Shown here: positions 13,590 through 24,720 of the stretch, one piece after another | How positions within the stretch are numbered: position 1 is the first letter of the stretch | Layout of the letters: each line of letters opens with the position of its first letter | Assembly: GCA_000226015.1 (NCBI GenBank) | Contig: JH153296.1 | Span: 50,108-114,107, forward strand | Source: Mnemiopsis leidyi | Lineage: Eukaryota; Ctenophora; Tentaculata; Lobata; Bolinopsidae | Reading direction: 5' to 3' | DNA length: 64,000 nt | Position numbers and translations under genes: made by a program | The notes under the pieces: model-generated | What the model was told of the DNA's origin: nothing | Seen by the model: only the letters and a program-made list of their open reading frames with translations | The model's database searches: none

Positions 13590-13760
13590 ATGCCATGTAC
13601 AGATCATTGTACACAGACTGTACTGTACAATGTACTGTGTACTGTACAGCGTTCTGTGTACTGTACACTGTACTGTGTACTGTACACTGTACTGTGTACT
13701 GTACACTGTACTGTGTACTGTACACTGTACTGTGTACTGTACACTGTACTTTACACTGAT
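13590..13760. repeat. 19-bp TGTAC satellite
   Basis: Five to six copies of CTGTGTACTGTACACTGTA, preceded by a less regular stretch of the same words. It shares the TGTACA/TACACTGT vocabulary with the 23-bp satellites. Confidence 0.88.
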
Positions 13761-13808
13761 TTCTGTTCAGTGCGCTATTTAGTGTATTTTGTACTGTAGT
13801 ACTACACG

Positions 13809-13930
13809 TGCAGTGTAAGTTGTGACTGTTATATGCAGTGTAAGTTGTGACTGTTATATGCAGTGTAAGTTGTGATTGTTATATGCAGTGTAAGTTGTGA
13901 CTGTTATATGCAGTGTAAGGTGTGACTGTA
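13809..13930. repeat. 25-bp tandem repeat
   Basis: About five copies of a 25-bp unit containing GCAGTGTAAGTTGTGACTGT and ending in TATAT. Copies differ by single bases, so the array looks young. Confidence 0.9.
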
Positions 13931-15102
13931 TGAAGGTTTTTTATAACGCCCGGGCCCTGTAGAGCTACTCTATTATAGAGTATGCTATACACAAATACAT
14001 GACAGTGCAGTAGGTATATACACTATACAGCCAAATATAATACCTACTGTCAGACTAATAAATGCTCATTTAACGAATTAGGACACTAATTAATTGTGTT
14101 GTTGTACACTTGAGCACTGGATTTGCTCGACGCCTCAGACTTGTCGCTCTCCATTATTTTAGGAGTGCTGTGAATGATGCAGAAATTGGCTACCAAAAAT
14201 AGTCTTAAAATAGGCAGAGAAAATTGCATAATTGGCAGTTGCGATGATTCATTTCTTTTGTTTGCAGAAATACAATAAACTCTCGTTGATATCTGCAGAT
14301 TAACGAGGGAGCTGAGAAGATATGGCAATATCTCACCACCCACCACTGATTAACTATTCCCTGGATCGTATTGTCTACCTATAGAGCTGTCAGGATAAGC
14401 TCCAATAATAACCAGCGAAGCTCTATGACATGTTGCCATGTTAAGTTCATCCATTACCGGCCTCTATACATCGATTATATTATACATGCGTCATGCGTAG
14501 CTAGAGTAGCTCAAGTGTATTGTGTAGCAAGGTTAACTTCTTCTTCTCTCGTTTGTACTGGCAGCACACGCGGCTTGTTATTTGAGACCGGTTAACATGC
14601 TATAGAGAATACTAATACTATACTATACTACTATACTTTCGTGGTATGCAGAGAAATTTTGCACTTGCGTTTGTTGGTCTGAATATGGACTTTGTGAATG
14701 CTTCTTGTTTACTTAAATAGTTTTTTTCCTCTATGAATTTATTAGCAATATTTTTGTTGTTGAAATATTGACAAACAATTCTTCCTCGGTTCTCTGTCTG
14801 CTCTACCTCCCACAATATATTCATCTCCCAAAACTTCCTCACCTCTTCTCCTCTTCCCAAATATTCTAGCATTTATTCTTTTCTGGGAGCGCAGAAGGGC
14901 AACATACCTTTATTAGGTCAAATCATCGTGGAGTAGCCGAAGGTAATACTTATAGTTGGTACCTTTTATATACACACACGTTGTTACCTGGTTGTAAAAG
15001 TAGTAGCAAAATGTGCAGTTTCAAGTGGGGAGGGGGCCTTTTTCAGGTTCTCATTTCGAGCAAGCTCGACTACCAGAGGTGTGCACTGATTGGTAACGGG
15101 TG

Positions 15103-15276
15103 TGTTATGTTGTGGGTGGGGCGAAGGAATGAAGGATCAACCAAGTTGCATGATGTGTACGGAGCAGATATTTGAACGGACAGGATTTCCACTGATAGTC
15201 GATTCAGAAAATTCCTTCAAAAACACATCTGACATCATGTAGCTTCGTTGATCCTTCGGCCCACCAACAACATAAC
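15103..15276. mobile_element. MITE-like hairpin element, copy 1
   Basis: Imperfect terminal inverted repeats of about 45-50 bp. The left arm reads GTTATGTTGTGGGTGGGGCG and GAAGGATCAACCAAG. The right arm, reverse complemented, reads GTTATGTTGTTGGTGGGCCG and GAAGGATCAACGAAG. There is no coding capacity. The same sequence recurs directly after the assembly gap, so this may be one locus represented twice. Confidence 0.7.
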
Positions 15277-15312
15277 AAAGTAATAGCAACGACAGCATCT
15301 GTCAACTGACAC

Positions 15313-15326
15313 NNNNNNNNNNNNNN
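15313..15326. other. assembly gap
   Basis: Fourteen N bases. The sequence on both sides is nearly the same, so the gap probably joins two versions of one region. Confidence 0.98.
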
Positions 15327-15500
15327 AAGGATCAACCAAGCAACATGATGTGTACGGAGCAGATATTAGAACGGACAGGATTTCCACTGATAGTCAATTC
15401 AGAAAATTCCTTCAAAACACATCTGACATCATGTAGCTTGGTTGATCCTTCGGCCCACCAACAACATAACAAAGTAATAGCAACACAGCATCTGTCTAAC
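15327..15500. mobile_element. MITE-like hairpin element, copy 2
   Basis: Repeats 15132-15312 with a few changes (for example AAGTTGC to AAGCAAC) and continues past the point where copy 1 meets the gap, with GACAGCATCTGT present in both. The left terminal repeat outside AAGGATCAACC is lost in the gap. Confidence 0.7.
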
Positions 15501-16265
15501 TGACACAGCAATCGTGCCAAAAGAAAATTTAACGATGCTAACATTGATCTAAATGTCAAAAAATTATTGATTCAAGATATTTTGTCGGCCGTTTCATCAG
15601 AGAATTAGTTGAACTTTAGTGCATCTTGAAATATTAGGGTGTTGGCAACCACCCCAGAAAAGACACTGAACCAAAATTTTAAACCAACCTCGAGACTATT
15701 CTCAATCGATTTTTCGTCAAATTTTAGTCCGGGTTCACAAAAAAAATAGTTGCCAACCCCCTAGTATGACAACATGAAGTGTGGTATACGACCTAACCCT
15801 ACCCCCCCCCCCCGCCGACGTTTTTTGCAAACGAATTGGACATGGAGCCCAAACGGAAAGAGATAGAGACTTGAAAATTTCAGACAAGATAGAATCCATC
15901 ACTTTCTGTGGCTTAAAATTCGCTCCGACCCCTCTAAGGGCCCTTTAAGGCCCTTTAAGGCCCTAAAAAGGCCCCAGAAAATATATCATAATCTTTTTGT
16001 TTAATTTAAAAATTCGATTGACTACAATAACTTTAACCAGATTTTTCTCTTCCCTAGAGTACCATGTTGAGATGACATCACTTAGCGGGATGCAAATCTC
16101 GGGTCTAAAGACGACCTCCCTGAACTCTCCAACTAACCGTAACACAGCTCTCTCTACTTTTATACACCAGTAATCAGATCTATTTCTACTAATCATATTT
16201 TTCTATCGCTCGTTCCCGTCCTGTCAAGTACAGACAACAAAACAAATAAAATCAGACAGAACCAG

Positions 16266-17846
16266 ATGGGAATAGCAAATTTGGAGTTCCTGCAGGCCAA
16301 GAAAGACTCCTCCTCTTCGGAGGGAAGCGACTTTTGTCGTATCTGTCATTGTGGCTCTGAAGTTGAGGAGCTGATCTCGCCCTGCCACTGTAGCGGCAGT
16401 TTAGGTAAGTCAGCACAATCAACATCGCAACATCCACACCAAGTCTTACAATGATCATGGCTTGAAGTGGGCACAATGAGTTATGCGCAGATACGTTAAT
16501 CGTTATTAGTGTAAATCGCTGATATTTACAAAGCTTATGGGTTACCCCGCAGGTTTTATACATCAGTCTTGTCTCCAGGAATGGCTTGGAAGTACAAATA
16601 AGAAAGTTTGTGAACTTTGTCGGTATGAGTTCAAACTTCACGCAACACTCAGACCACTCAGCAAGGTAAATTACATCAAGTTTATTAAGTCTCATTCTGT
16701 TTTAAAAAGTTTTTTTAGTAACAAACTAGCGCTTTAGATCACAACTACTATTTAGACTACAGTCTATTGCTGTAGACTATACAGTCTACAGAAAGCATAG
16801 ATCACGAACAATTAATTACTTAATTTCTCACAGTAAATTACTGTAAGGAATTATTAACTGTAAACTCTGTTCCACAGTGGAGGCTGCTGTCTCTCTCGCG
16901 TTACGAAAGAAGAAAGATTGTTTGTTCAGTGACATTTCACCTCCTAGCTATCACATGTGTGGTTTGGAGCATATGGGTCCTCTTGCAGCGCTTAATTCAG
17001 GTGATTAAACCGATCAAAGACAAGTTAACCATTTTTATATCTATCACGGACGTTGAATCCATGAACGCCCAACAAAATAAAAATGTTAGTCATAATGCCA
17101 TATTTTGGTTGGTGTGCGAATCATAATTATACATACACTATATCTATAGTTGTATAAATTTTTACGACGATTGATTTCATATGCTTATCAGGAGGCTAGC
17201 CACTCAGAATTGGGATGGGCGTTTTGGACTAAGGTCGTGGTGGTTATCATTGGCTTTATCGGTGGCCTCTCATTTGTCTTTGCTCAGGTAAGTGCACCGA
17301 ACTTCAGAGTTTTGACGTATAATTAGTATTGTTCAATACTTGAACTACAGTCATATATAATCATAAGCGGCTGGGTGGTATAGCGGTTTTAGTTTCGCAT
17401 CCCAAGCAACAGACGGTGGTTCGATCTCAGGCTGACAGGCTGTGCCTTGTGGCAACTCGGCACTGCAACTCAGTACTGCAGATTGTGTCTGCAATGATGC
17501 TTCGACTGAAAATGTACACTCCCTGGTTGGTAAGATTATATACAGATACTTATAGCCCACATCTAGTTAAGTGCCTCGTTACGGAGTGGCTCAGGAAATT
17601 TAAGCACCTCGATCAGGATATTCTTTTAATAAGGTGACCTAAACTAAATTTGCACTTGCATAGCATTGTCCATAAAGGGACATGATGTTACAGGTGAAGA
17701 TGTACTACAACCTGATCAAGAGATGGCGGTCCTTCAACAAAGTTATCCTGGTAGTAAACAAGACAGATGACCACGGGGAAACAGACGATATCCTTCCTAC
17801 CACTCAACCCAGAACTTCCTCTCAACCACCTGTATTTGTCGTGTAG
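16266..17846 (+). CDS. membrane RING-CH E3 ubiquitin ligase, MARCHF1/8-like
   Basis: Predicted E3 ligase that ubiquitinates membrane proteins to send them to endosomes and lysosomes. Exons 16266-16404, 16553-16665, 16878-17000, 17192-17287 and 17694-17846 join in phase to 207 residues. The RING-CH (C4HC3) has all eight ligands: C24, C27, C40, C42, H50, C53, C66, C69, with the typical FCRICHCG and FIHQSCLQEW. Two membrane helices follow (about 99-121 and 138-157). ERRKIVCSVTFHLLAITCVV and FWTKVVVVIIGFIGGL closely match vertebrate MARCHF1/MARCHF8. The C-terminal tail ends PPVFVV. It is shorter than vertebrate MARCHF8 (about 290 residues), chiefly because the N-terminal arm is only about 20 residues; an upstream 5' coding exon cannot be excluded. 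AATAAA at 18060-18065 fits as its poly(A) signal. Confidence 0.93.
17366..17637 (+). mobile_element. tRNA-derived SINE in the last MARCHF-like intron
   Basis: A tRNA-like head has a polymerase III A box TGGTATAGCGG (17376-17386) and a B box GGTTCGATCTC (17418-17428). It is followed by an unrelated body of about 200 bases and an AT-rich end. It is not a functional tRNA gene, because spacing and arm pairing are poor. It lies entirely within the intron in the same orientation as the host gene. I see no second copy in this window. Confidence 0.65.
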
Positions 17847-19354
17847 GGTCTAATCTGGCTGCCCCGTGCCCGTAACATTTCGAAACCTTCTTATTGGCAG
17901 TAGCACAAGCTACAGCCGGAATGACTGGGTTGCGTTTATCATAACGATATTCTGATGGTGAACGATGCAAGATAATTTGTCAGCAAAAAAGTTGTCAGAG
18001 CACTCCTTTCTCGAGTGAAGGGTATGTTATGTAATTGTGTGGACACTGGACACTGGTTGAATAAACGACGTTCGAACTATGCTAAGTGACGTAAGTGAGG
18101 GTAGATATTTAAGTTGTTTATCAACTGATCATAAGATTAAAACTGGTGTATAAGTTTTAATTTACTGTCTTACACTTTTACTGTAAGTTTATTAAAAGCT
18201 CAACTTGGATTATTAAGGTAACTTCCGAGTCCTGAGTGGAAGACTGAGTGAGTTTTTGTCTGCCATGAAAATTCACAGTTTCCTATTCTGGAAACTGCAA
18301 TCAATAAAGCTTTCTAAATATGAATGAAAAAGTTAAACGATAAAAATGAATTAAATTTATCAGCAATTGATTTTCACTTTTCTTTTAGTTTTTAATACAA
18401 ACTTATAAGGTATAATTTAACCTACTTTACTGGCAAAATTTGATTGACTGACACGATTTGATTTTTAACCTTCTTCTGTGAAGGTCGAATAGTCGAATAC
18501 AGCGCTAGCTCCACCATGCATTTCTCAGCGTGTCCGCAGATCATCAGGATGAGAAATCCTACTAGCTTGCATCGAGGACTTCCAAAGTGGATACCATAAT
18601 CATAAAAGCGCGAATGATTACCTCTGCAGTTTATGACAAATAAATGTGCACCTGCGCTGTTTCACTAAACTGAAGTTACCACAGTTTATGACAAATAAAT
18701 GTACACCTGGTCGTTTCTCTAGACTGAAGTTAGTGAAAGGTGCTGAAGAAAAGTTTTACGTAGCAAAAGTTGTTATAACTAGTATACTGACTTGAAGTGA
18801 GTTTCGTTGCTTTATCTTATAAAATTTGGTCGCAAAATTAATTTTAAAATTAAAATGGAAAAATAATGCTTAAATCAAAAAATGACAAAATTAAGACAGT
18901 CATAGGACAGTATACTATGTTAAAATTGTCCTAGAGACTTGAAACTTTCTAAATCATCATGTCGTTGTCCAAACCGATGGGGAAAAACATTTCAACTTCA
19001 AGTCCAACGGATAATAGGAACAAGGAAATGGGTTTTCTAGAACACCTGTTTTTTGAGAAATTGTCGGGTGACATATAGGTTAGGCACTATGTTCAGAAAA
19101 CCAAAATATATCCAAATAATAACAATTTAAAACTAATCTGTTGCTCCCTAGCCCAATAACAACCAAAAAAATTCAAGGTCCCAACTCCCCATTTTTGCAT
19201 CAATTTTAACAGGTAAACATCACTAAATCCATGATTTCGACATGAAGGAGTTGATTTGAGGTTCTGGAAGTGCCATACTCAAACATAAACGGTAGGAAAT
19301 TAAGGTTAACTTTGGTCACCGTCAAACTCCCAAAGTTTGGGAAACGGGAACATG

Positions 19355-19436
19355 TTGTCGAGATGTTACCCGACCCGCGCGCGGCTCGCAATTTTCTGCT
19401 CGTTAGAACGTTAGACGGATATCATCTCGTCTGTCG
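19355..19436 (-). repeat. interspersed repeat, inverted relative to 20068-20291
   Basis: On the minus strand it reads GATATCCGTCTAACGTTCTA, then GAGCCGCGCGCGGGTCGGGT. The same two blocks, diverged, occur on the plus strand at 20225-20290 and 20068-20105. The first block is also found at 9841-9866. Confidence 0.65.
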
Positions 19437-20067
19437 TCAAGGAACATGGGACGCGGCGACTTCCACGTGCAGCTCGGGCCTCACCTGAAGGCCCTAGAGT
19501 GATGAGACTTTGCTCGTAAGTTGTAGTTTTAGATGAAGTTGTAGATGACACGTGAAGATTTGTAAGGATAGAAATACTTTTAAAATTAAACATTAGAGAG
19601 TGCAAAGTGGTGAGGTAAAAAATCTACCTACGCCATACGGGTAGCCATAAAAACTCAAAAGCAAGCGACCGAGAGAAAGTTGACGGAGTTAACGTTCATT
19701 GCTACCCCGGGCTAAATCGGAATATCACTTTATTTTAAAAGGGAGCAACCAAGGGACTCTCCCCGGTCAAAGGGAGCAACCAATTTATTGGTTTTTGGAA
19801 AATTATACTTGATACTCAAGACAAAAACTACTACATACTAAGTAAAAGTTTCAAGTTTTTTATCTGATCGGGAAAGTGGATTTTTAGATAGCTGAGTTTT
19901 GAGTTTTATGTAATCGTGTATAATATAGCGCTGGTCATTTTCAACTTTCGTCGAAAATATTTTTGATCCGGCGTGCAATTGTTCTGCCTTCTTTGTCCTT
20001 GACTGCAGACTTTGTCTTGACGAAATGATTTTCGTCCAACGTTCACAGTTCACCAGGAGAGCAGCAA

Positions 20068-20291
20068 GCTGCAAGCCGCGCGCGAGTCGGGTAAGCCTCG
20101 ACAAACTTTGTCCGACCTTGCTACACGTTGCATAGCCCTGCTGCCGCGAAGCGGCACTGGCAGCCTCCGGCGGGAGATAAGTCCGACCCTCATTTCAACA
20201 TTTGTCATTCGAATAATAGATTGACGGAAAATTATATCCGTCTACCAGTACCGTTCTTACGAGACGAGAGAGTCGGGTATCACCGAGACAA
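20068..20291 (+). repeat. interspersed repeat, plus-strand copy
   Basis: Contains AGCCGCGCGCGAGTCGGGTA (near 20073) and, further right, TTATATCCGTCTACC and GAGAGTCGGGTATCACCGAG. With 19355-19436 it forms a large inverted pair about 0.9 kb across. I saw no open frame typical of a transposase. Confidence 0.65.
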
Positions 20292-21035
20292 AGAATAAAA
20301 TGACAGCCACGGGAGGGTGCGCGCTTCTGATCAAGAGCCTAATTCGCCCCCCTCCTCTGATAATCATAATGTGACTGCGTCGAGGGGCCTTCCACCTTCG
20401 GCCCCTACTTGTCCTTGGCTGTGACAAAGGGGGCCCTGGTAAGGGGAGGTGTGTTGGAGTTAACCGGGCGCTGCGCGGCTTTCTCTTCGGTCGCGGTCCC
20501 GTTTGACCAATGACCGTAGACTGAGGTCCCCAGGCAAGTTTGAAGTTGGAGTTTTTTCCGGTCGCGCTGGCCAGCGCTATTGGCTATAGTTTTAGTTGAA
20601 ACGTGTGCGCGTCATCGATCGCACGCACGTGCATATCGAGGAGCCGCGCTTGAATGCAGTTTGCCTGGTCTCGGGAGAATATAACGTCGTGTCATGTTTT
20701 GTGTTTACTGCGCGCTTTGCCGCGTTATTTCCCAATATTTTTGGTTTCAGTTGCGGAAATGGTTCACGATCGTAACAGTCGTTAGTCGTATATACCGTAA
20801 ATTTTCTTGGTTTTTCTAAATTGCACGTAAATTTGACAGAACACAGTGTTTTTTCCTTTTCTTCAACATATTAATAATAATTGCAGCATTTAGAATTTAC
20901 GGTAGACAATTTGAATTTACGCAATACGCTGAAGGTTTACCCAATTAAACGATTCCGATGAGACGGCTTGCGTTTCGGTTCGATGATTGCACTAACGATA
21001 TATGTCTTTTCTATTTTAGGTCTACAATAAGAAAC

Positions 21036-22724
21036 ATGATAGCGAGATTTTGCGTGTCAATTCTCAGCTTGGCTCTTCTGTTGAGCAAATGGGGAGTTGA
21101 AGGTGAGTCCTTTTCAGTAATTTTAAGTTTTAAATTTAAAAAATGTATATATAACAATGGTTTTCACACAATTTTAAAAGTTTCAGCTTCAAATTCGAGA
21201 CCAACTTATTTACATATCCTTTTGATATTGACAATCTCAGGACAAAGTCAGCTCGAACGGGAAAAAAAGATGGTAAAGAAATGCTACAGCCACAGGTGGC
21301 TTCCTAAACTTAATAAATTCACGGAGAGGAGTGTCATTAAAAGATGTAAAGCCGTTGCACTCAAACATGACATACTTGGAGGAACAGGAATGAATATGAT
21401 GCAAATTGGGATCTTAAAAGATGAAAGTAATAACGTGATACGCCATATCGCTCGTTGCACGCGACCGTTACCCACCGCTAATAATTCTACTTACAAAAAC
21501 CACGAGGGCTGTGGTCCTTGCGAAGAGGGCACATTGGGCGTAACATGTGAAGAATGCTTAAGCTCACTCTGCAATATGATGAAACCGATCAAGTGTTTCC
21601 AGGGACCAGCTTCTGGCAACCTAGGTAGCCCAGCTGAGTGCAGCGACCCCTCTGAAAATGTCTGCTCAAGTCCAGTGGGAGAAGCAAGTAACGTTAGCTA
21701 TAGTTGTGGTCCGTGTCCTGAAGGAACAAAAGGTACAACATGCAAAGAATGTAAAAGTAATTCCAAAAAAGCATGTAACGGTCCCAAAAAGCTGTTTTGG
21801 GAATACAAGTGTGCAACGTGGGAGTTTGACAAGACAACGGGAAAACCCACAAAAAAGAAGACGGATACTGTATGCAAAACAGGAACTATATTTCCTGCAA
21901 TATGTAATCGACCGTCTTATACGGCTAGCCCGCATGATGGAGACTTTCCGATCATACCGACAAAGCTGACTTATACGAACGAGGATAGCTGTGGGCCCTG
22001 TAAAAACGATTCCATAGCCTGCGCCGAATGTGACTTCCGGAAGTGCAATGACAAGATCCCCATAAAGTGTCTCCAGACGTATTATGGCATCTCCAAATCA
22101 ACGGAGTGTGACGACAGATACGCCAAAAAGTGCCGGCAACCGACGTTCGAAAACTACAAAGGCTTTTCCGGTCTCAGCTATGGCTGTGGGTCTTGCCCAT
22201 CGGGAGATATAAATGAAAGGCGAGCAGACGGCCGCTGTGAGACTTGTACAGGGAGTGTTGATTCCCCCTGTAACACTCCACCCACACTGGCACCGGATTT
22301 CTCTTGTTATTCTTACACCTGGGACGGTCGGATCAAGAATCTCCGAGATCAATACTGGGTGACGGAAACGAGGTGCATGAGGCTCCCTGGGGTGAAGGCC
22401 ATCTGCAACAGACCTGCGAACTCCAACATCAAGGGTAACTATACCTTACCTTACTGGTTCAACGAAACAACAAAATACACACGTGATTATCTTCGACCAA
22501 ACGGGTGTGGCCCATGTCCAGAAGGTACCAAGCGGCCATTCTTCAATACATGTGAGGACTGTGAGGGGGAATTTTGCAACAAGTTACCATGGGAACAGGA
22601 TGGAACTGGAAGTGGAGAAGGAAATTGGAAGACCATGATTACTCTGATTGTCGTCTCGGTGATTATTCTCTTCCTGGCTCTATTTTTGGGTTTGTGCACG
22701 TCCATGTATTTGAAACTGTCTTAG
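21036..22724 (+). CDS. cell-surface protein with five Ly6/uPAR-like domains
   Basis: Two coding exons, 21036-21102 and 21241-22724, give 516 residues. The 138-base intron has no stop in frame, so an unspliced reading also stays open. The acceptor TTCTATTTTAG at 21009-21019 implies a spliced 5' UTR, so I start at 21036 (MIARFCVSIL..., a good signal peptide) and not at the upstream ATG 20958. Five cysteine-rich domains (37-134, 141-202, 213-292, 299-367, 378-469) each end in a CGPC...C..C....CN pattern, the C-terminal signature of Ly6/uPAR three-finger domains. Domains 1, 3 and 5 resemble each other, as do 2 and 4, indicating duplication of a pair. A hydrophobic segment (488-510) with a very short tail follows a Gly/Ser-rich spacer: either a membrane span or a GPI-attachment signal, as in uPAR. 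Ligand unknown. Domain assignment is by pattern only. Confidence 0.8.
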   Translation: MIARFCVSILSLALLLSKWGVEGESFSVILSFKFKKCIYNNGFHTILKVSASNSRPTYLHILLILTISGQSQLEREKKMVKKCYSHRWLPKLNKFTERSVIKRCKAVALKHDILGGTGMNMMQIGILKDESNNVIRHIARCTRPLPTANNSTYKNHEGCGPCEEGTLGVTCEECLSSLCNMMKPIKCFQGPASGNLGSPAECSDPSENVCSSPVGEASNVSYSCGPCPEGTKGTTCKECKSNSKKACNGPKKLFWEYKCATWEFDKTTGKPTKKKTDTVCKTGTIFPAICNRPSYTASPHDGDFPIIPTKLTYTNEDSCGPCKNDSIACAECDFRKCNDKIPIKCLQTYYGISKSTECDDRYAKKCRQPTFENYKGFSGLSYGCGSCPSGDINERRADGRCETCTGSVDSPCNTPPTLAPDFSCYSYTWDGRIKNLRDQYWVTETRCMRLPGVKAICNRPANSNIKGNYTLPYWFNETTKYTRDYLRPNGCGPCPEGTKRPFFNTCEDCEGEFCNKLPWEQDGTGSGEGNWKTMITLIVVSVIILFLALFLGLCTSMYLKLS

Positions 22725-23528
22725 TTGAAGCTGGATATGAATAACTGAGCGTGTAACTGTGTACTTGTACAAAATGACAAAGTACGTTTAACGTGGAACC
22801 TATCAAATTTTCGTCGGTGACACTGTGATAGCCAATAATTTATGATATGAATATATATTTTTAAAGTTTGTTTATTATTAGTATTGAACTATTGAGGTTA
22901 TAGTTATACTTATGCGTAATTAATTTACTTGATAGATTTAACTTAACGAAATCAATCGATGTTTTAATCAAAAAGGCTGGGTGAAACATCTGAGATTATA
23001 TTTCCAGGTGATTATTAAGGGAAAAAATCAAATAATCTAAATAATAATTGAGATAATGATGAAAAAATTGCCAGCAGTGGTTAAGATAGCCTTATAATAA
23101 TAGTAAAATACAAATGATCATTAAATTCAATAAATCTTGACTATACAAAAATTACGTCAATTATTATTGACGCTTTGAAGAGAGCTGTGTTGTCGTCTCC
23201 GAAGGTCTAGGCAGATTTGTATGACGTCAAAAGTGTGATCAAGTTAAGCTCTACATGCACGTGAAATATCGAGAAATGTTACGTGACAGAAATTGCTTTA
23301 TTTAAGTATGAACTTTGCACCTAGAATATTCACGGTGAATATTGGTGTTGAAGAATTTAAAGTTAATATCTATGTTACCAGCACGTAGGTCACATACTGG
23401 TAGTTCTAGTTGGACTTGCCTGGAAGGTAAAATGTGTGGGCATGTGGCTTGGAAGAGATAGCCAGGATACGGAGGAGAGAAGAAGTTGTACTAACTGAAG
23501 TACCGTCCTATACAACACGTAGCTTGCC

Positions 23529-23769
23529 TGAAGTTAGTTACTTAGTGATATAGTTACTTAGTGATATAGTTACTTAGTGATATAGTTACTTAGTGATATA
23601 GTTACTTAGTGATATAGTTACTTAGTGATATAGTTACTTAGTGATATAGTTACTTAGTGATATAGTTACTTAGTGATATAGTTACTTATGATATAGTTAC
23701 TTAGTGATATAGTTACTTAGTGATATAGTTACTTAGTGATATAGTTACTTAGTGATATAGTTACTTAGT
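23529..23769. repeat. 16-bp minisatellite
   Basis: About fifteen almost perfect copies of AGTTACTTAGTGATAT. One copy lacks a single base. The very low divergence suggests recent expansion or active homogenisation. Confidence 0.95.
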
Positions 23770-23959
23770 ATGAGTCAATATAAGAACAGTAAGTTGACCG
23801 TTCACCCTCCCGACATTTATTTCTCAGACATTAACATGTTATCCTCAATTACATATTACTACATTAGAGAGAGAGAGAAATCCGACTATACGAAATATCA
23901 ATATCACCTCAACAAGATTAAATATTCTCCCAACGTTAAGTTTATGATTGAATGTACAA

Positions 23960-24235
23960 CAGTTAGTTAGTTGCACCATTTAGTTGCACCATTTAGTTGG
24001 TCACAACATTAAGTTTTGTGCTACATTTAGCTGGTTGCTACATCTAGTTAGTTGCACATTTAGCTGGTTGCATCATTAAGTTGGTTGCTACTTCTAGTTA
24101 AGTAAGTTGCTACATTTAGTTGGATGCTACATTGAGTTAGTTGCAACATTGAATTAGTTGCAACATTTAGTTAAATGCAACATTTAGTTAGATACAACAT
24201 TTAGTTAACTGCAACATATAGTTAGTTGAAATCAT
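23960..24235. repeat. degenerate TTAGTTGCAACA repeat
   Basis: A loose ladder of about a dozen variants of CATTTAGTTAGTTGCAA with differing spacing. It appears to be an older, decayed tandem array next to the young 16-bp one. Confidence 0.7.
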
Positions 24236-24427
24236 TCTCAATCGTGTCACAAGAAATTAGCTCTAATCTTAATGTTAATAATGTAAGGGCTAAGTCTAAG
24301 AGAGGCTAAGAAAAGAAATATACTAACCTGATTAAAGAAAGAAAGAAGAACTTAAGTTTAGGACAACGAGGTAGGAAACTAGGATGTGAAGGAATGCCAC
24401 AACAGCGGACATGACACGATGGAAAGT

Positions 24428-24720
24428 CTCGATATTTGTTGTGTGGAGGCCGACACTGGGACAAGGGTTTGTTGTGTGGAGGCCGACACTGGGACAAGGG
24501 TTTCTTGTGTTGTGGGATACTGGGACAAGGGTTTCTTGTGTGGAGGCCGACACTGGGACAAGGGTTTGTTGTGTGGTGGCCGACACTGGGACAAGGGTTT
24601 GTTGTGTGGTGGCCGACACTGGGACAAGGGTTTGTTGTGTGGAGGCCGACACTGGGACAAGAATTGTTGTGTGGTGGGACACTGGGACAAGAATTGTTGT
24701 GTGGTGGAACACTGGGAAAA
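24428..24720. repeat. 33-bp minisatellite, array 1
   Basis: About nine copies of a unit containing GGCCGACACTGGGACAAGGG followed by TTTGTTGTGTGG. Some copies lack the GGCCG block and read GTGGGACACTGGGACAAG. No frame across it is interrupted because the unit is a multiple of three without stops; I do not regard it as coding. Confidence 0.93.

Larger units (their letters stand above)
6553..16265. other. 9.7-kb gene-poor region
   Basis: Apart from the repeats listed separately (8750-8845, 9700-10060, 11327-12325, 13590-13760, 13809-13930, 15103-15500) I find no exon that looks coding on either strand. All open frames are under about 125 codons and have no recognisable family, splice context or codon bias. 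A short ladder of CCCTTTAAGG-type repeats sits at 15938-15975. Confidence 0.6.
17847..20957. other. MARCHF-like 3' UTR and intergenic region
   Basis: The first 220 bases are the 3' UTR to AATAAA at 18060. After that there is no recognisable exon. A 30-bp direct repeat around ACAGTTTATGACAAATAAATG occurs at about 18630 and 18680. Inverted interspersed repeats occupy 19355-20291. The stretch 20430-20660 is clearly GC- and CpG-richer than its surroundings and contains a CCAAT box (GACCAATGACC), so it is the likely promoter of the next gene. Confidence 0.55.

Noticed and set aside
17368-17440. tRNA gene
   Set aside because: Box A and B are present but the cloverleaf does not pair; better explained as the head of a SINE.
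20958-21035. Upstream ATG extending the Ly6-like protein
   Set aside because: A good 3' splice site lies between it and the signal peptide ATG, so this part is probably 5' UTR intron.
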